A stretch of DNA of 6,038 nt from Megamonas hypermegale_A (GTDB taxonomy: Bacteria; Bacillota; Negativicutes; Selenomonadales; Selenomonadaceae). Position 1 is the first letter of the stretch; every line of letters starts with the position of its first letter. The DNA is taken from the NCBI RefSeq assembly GCF_030371585.1, contig NZ_JAUDCE010000077.1. One strand, 5' to 3'. Shown here one piece after another: positions 5,726-6,038 of the stretch. The translations under genes and the position numbers were made by a program. Under the pieces are notes generated by a model. It saw nothing but the letters and a program-made list of their open reading frames with translations. It ran no database searches and was not told where the DNA came from.

Positions 5726-5885
5726 GAGTTCTTTGCTTGTCAAAGAACTCGAACCAAGGAAAGTGCCGGTTCGGCACAATATATGTTAAAGATAACTATT
5801 TCTTAATTTATTCTTATATTGCGCCGGGCAATTTTTCTTTGCTGACACAAAGAAAAGTTGCCGAAAAAGAAAGTGCCCTAGTTCG
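5726..5885. repeat. Cluster of hairpins with two copies of a related module
   Basis: Several inverted repeats follow one another: GAGTTCTTTG (5726-5735) with CAAAGAACTC (5741-5750), perfect, 5-base loop; GTGCCG (5763-5768) with CGGCAC (5772-5777); CGGCACAATATA (5772-5783) with TATATTGCGCCG (5815-5826), one mismatch; and GGCAATTTTTCTTTG (5827-5841) with CAAAGAAAAGTTGCC (5848-5862), one G-T pair, 6-base loop. The first and last units share an order: TTCTTTGCT, a short loop, CAAAGAA, then GAAAGTGCC and finally GTTCG, as if they were two diverged copies of one module. A 65-codon frame at 5737-5934 runs through these repeats but has no ribosome binding site and is not considered a gene. The pattern suits a dispersed non-coding repeat. 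Confidence 0.7.
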
Positions 5886-5889
5886 TACA

Positions 5890-6033
5890 CTGCTAAGAGA
5901 TTTTTACTTTAAGAAAATAGTTTTTTATCTCTAACGTTTAAAAACTCGCTTCGCTCAAACATTTAAACTAAAAACAGAGCTAAAAAACTATTTTCTTAAT
6001 AGCTAAAGCTACCGTAAAAATCTCCAACGCAGA
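5890..6033. repeat. Large nested inverted repeat, near the right window edge
   Basis: A multi-level imperfect palindrome. Outer arms GAGATTTTTAC (5897-5907) and GTAAAAATCTC (6014-6024), with CTGC (5890-5893) and GCAG (6028-6031) further out. Middle arms of 19 bases match perfectly, 5909-5927 against 5981-5999. After one mismatch come CTCT (5929-5932) and AGAG (5976-5979). Inner arms are GTTTAAA (5936-5942) and TTTAAAC (5962-5968). The centre (5943-5961) contains CTCGCTTCGCTC. The whole folds into a ~140-base cruciform or RNA stem. No gene is seen here. It could be a REP- or MITE-like element, and may continue past the window end. Confidence 0.75.
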
Positions 6034-6038
6034 CAAAA

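Noticed and set aside
5737..5934. 65-codon open frame on the + strand in the repeat-rich right end
   Set aside because: No ribosome binding site, begins inside a hairpin loop, composition follows the inverted repeats, and it ends within the large palindrome; best seen as a chance frame in a non-coding repeat.

Overview
The window looks like chromosomal DNA of a low-to-mid GC anaerobic Firmicute. A Negativicutes-type organism (Veillonella/Selenomonas/Megamonas relatives) is the best guess. This is inferred from the short (374-aa) sodium-pump decarboxylase beta subunit, the strong AGGAGG ribosome binding sites, the very AT-rich spacers and the mix of genes; no rRNA or other marker is present to prove it.

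Layout. Positions 1-325 are an AT-rich spacer with no gene. Positions 326-2073 (+) hold a compact three-gene operon: a hotdog-fold FlK-type thioesterase-like protein, a 50-aa one-helix membrane protein, and the membrane beta subunit of a Na+-translocating biotin-dependent decarboxylase. No carboxyltransferase or biotin carrier is present. The operon ends at a bidirectional terminator (2083-2117) shared with the convergent htpX gene. On the minus strand, reading from right to left, come a nitroreductase (5644-5123) with its own terminator, a BASS-family sodium symporter (4890-3925), and a promoter plus yybP-ykoY manganese riboswitch with an intrinsic terminator (3920-3748). The riboswitch leads into a TerC-family membrane protein (3712-3032) and, 30 bases later, the membrane protease gene htpX (3001-2126). 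The last ~310 bases (5726-6033) carry no convincing gene but are full of inverted repeats.

How it fits together. The clearest regulated unit is Mn2+ riboswitch - terC-like - htpX. Manganese binding should stabilise helix P1, prevent the terminator and switch on the membrane metal transporter; with no terminator seen in the 30-base gap, htpX is probably read in the same transcript. The two other membrane proteins are sodium-linked: the decarboxylase beta subunit uses decarboxylation to export Na+, and the BASS protein uses a Na+ gradient for uptake. The most unusual points are the decarboxylase beta subunit without partners beside a thioesterase-like protein that appears to lack its catalytic glutamate, the protease gene placed under a manganese riboswitch, and the densely folded repeat region at the right end.
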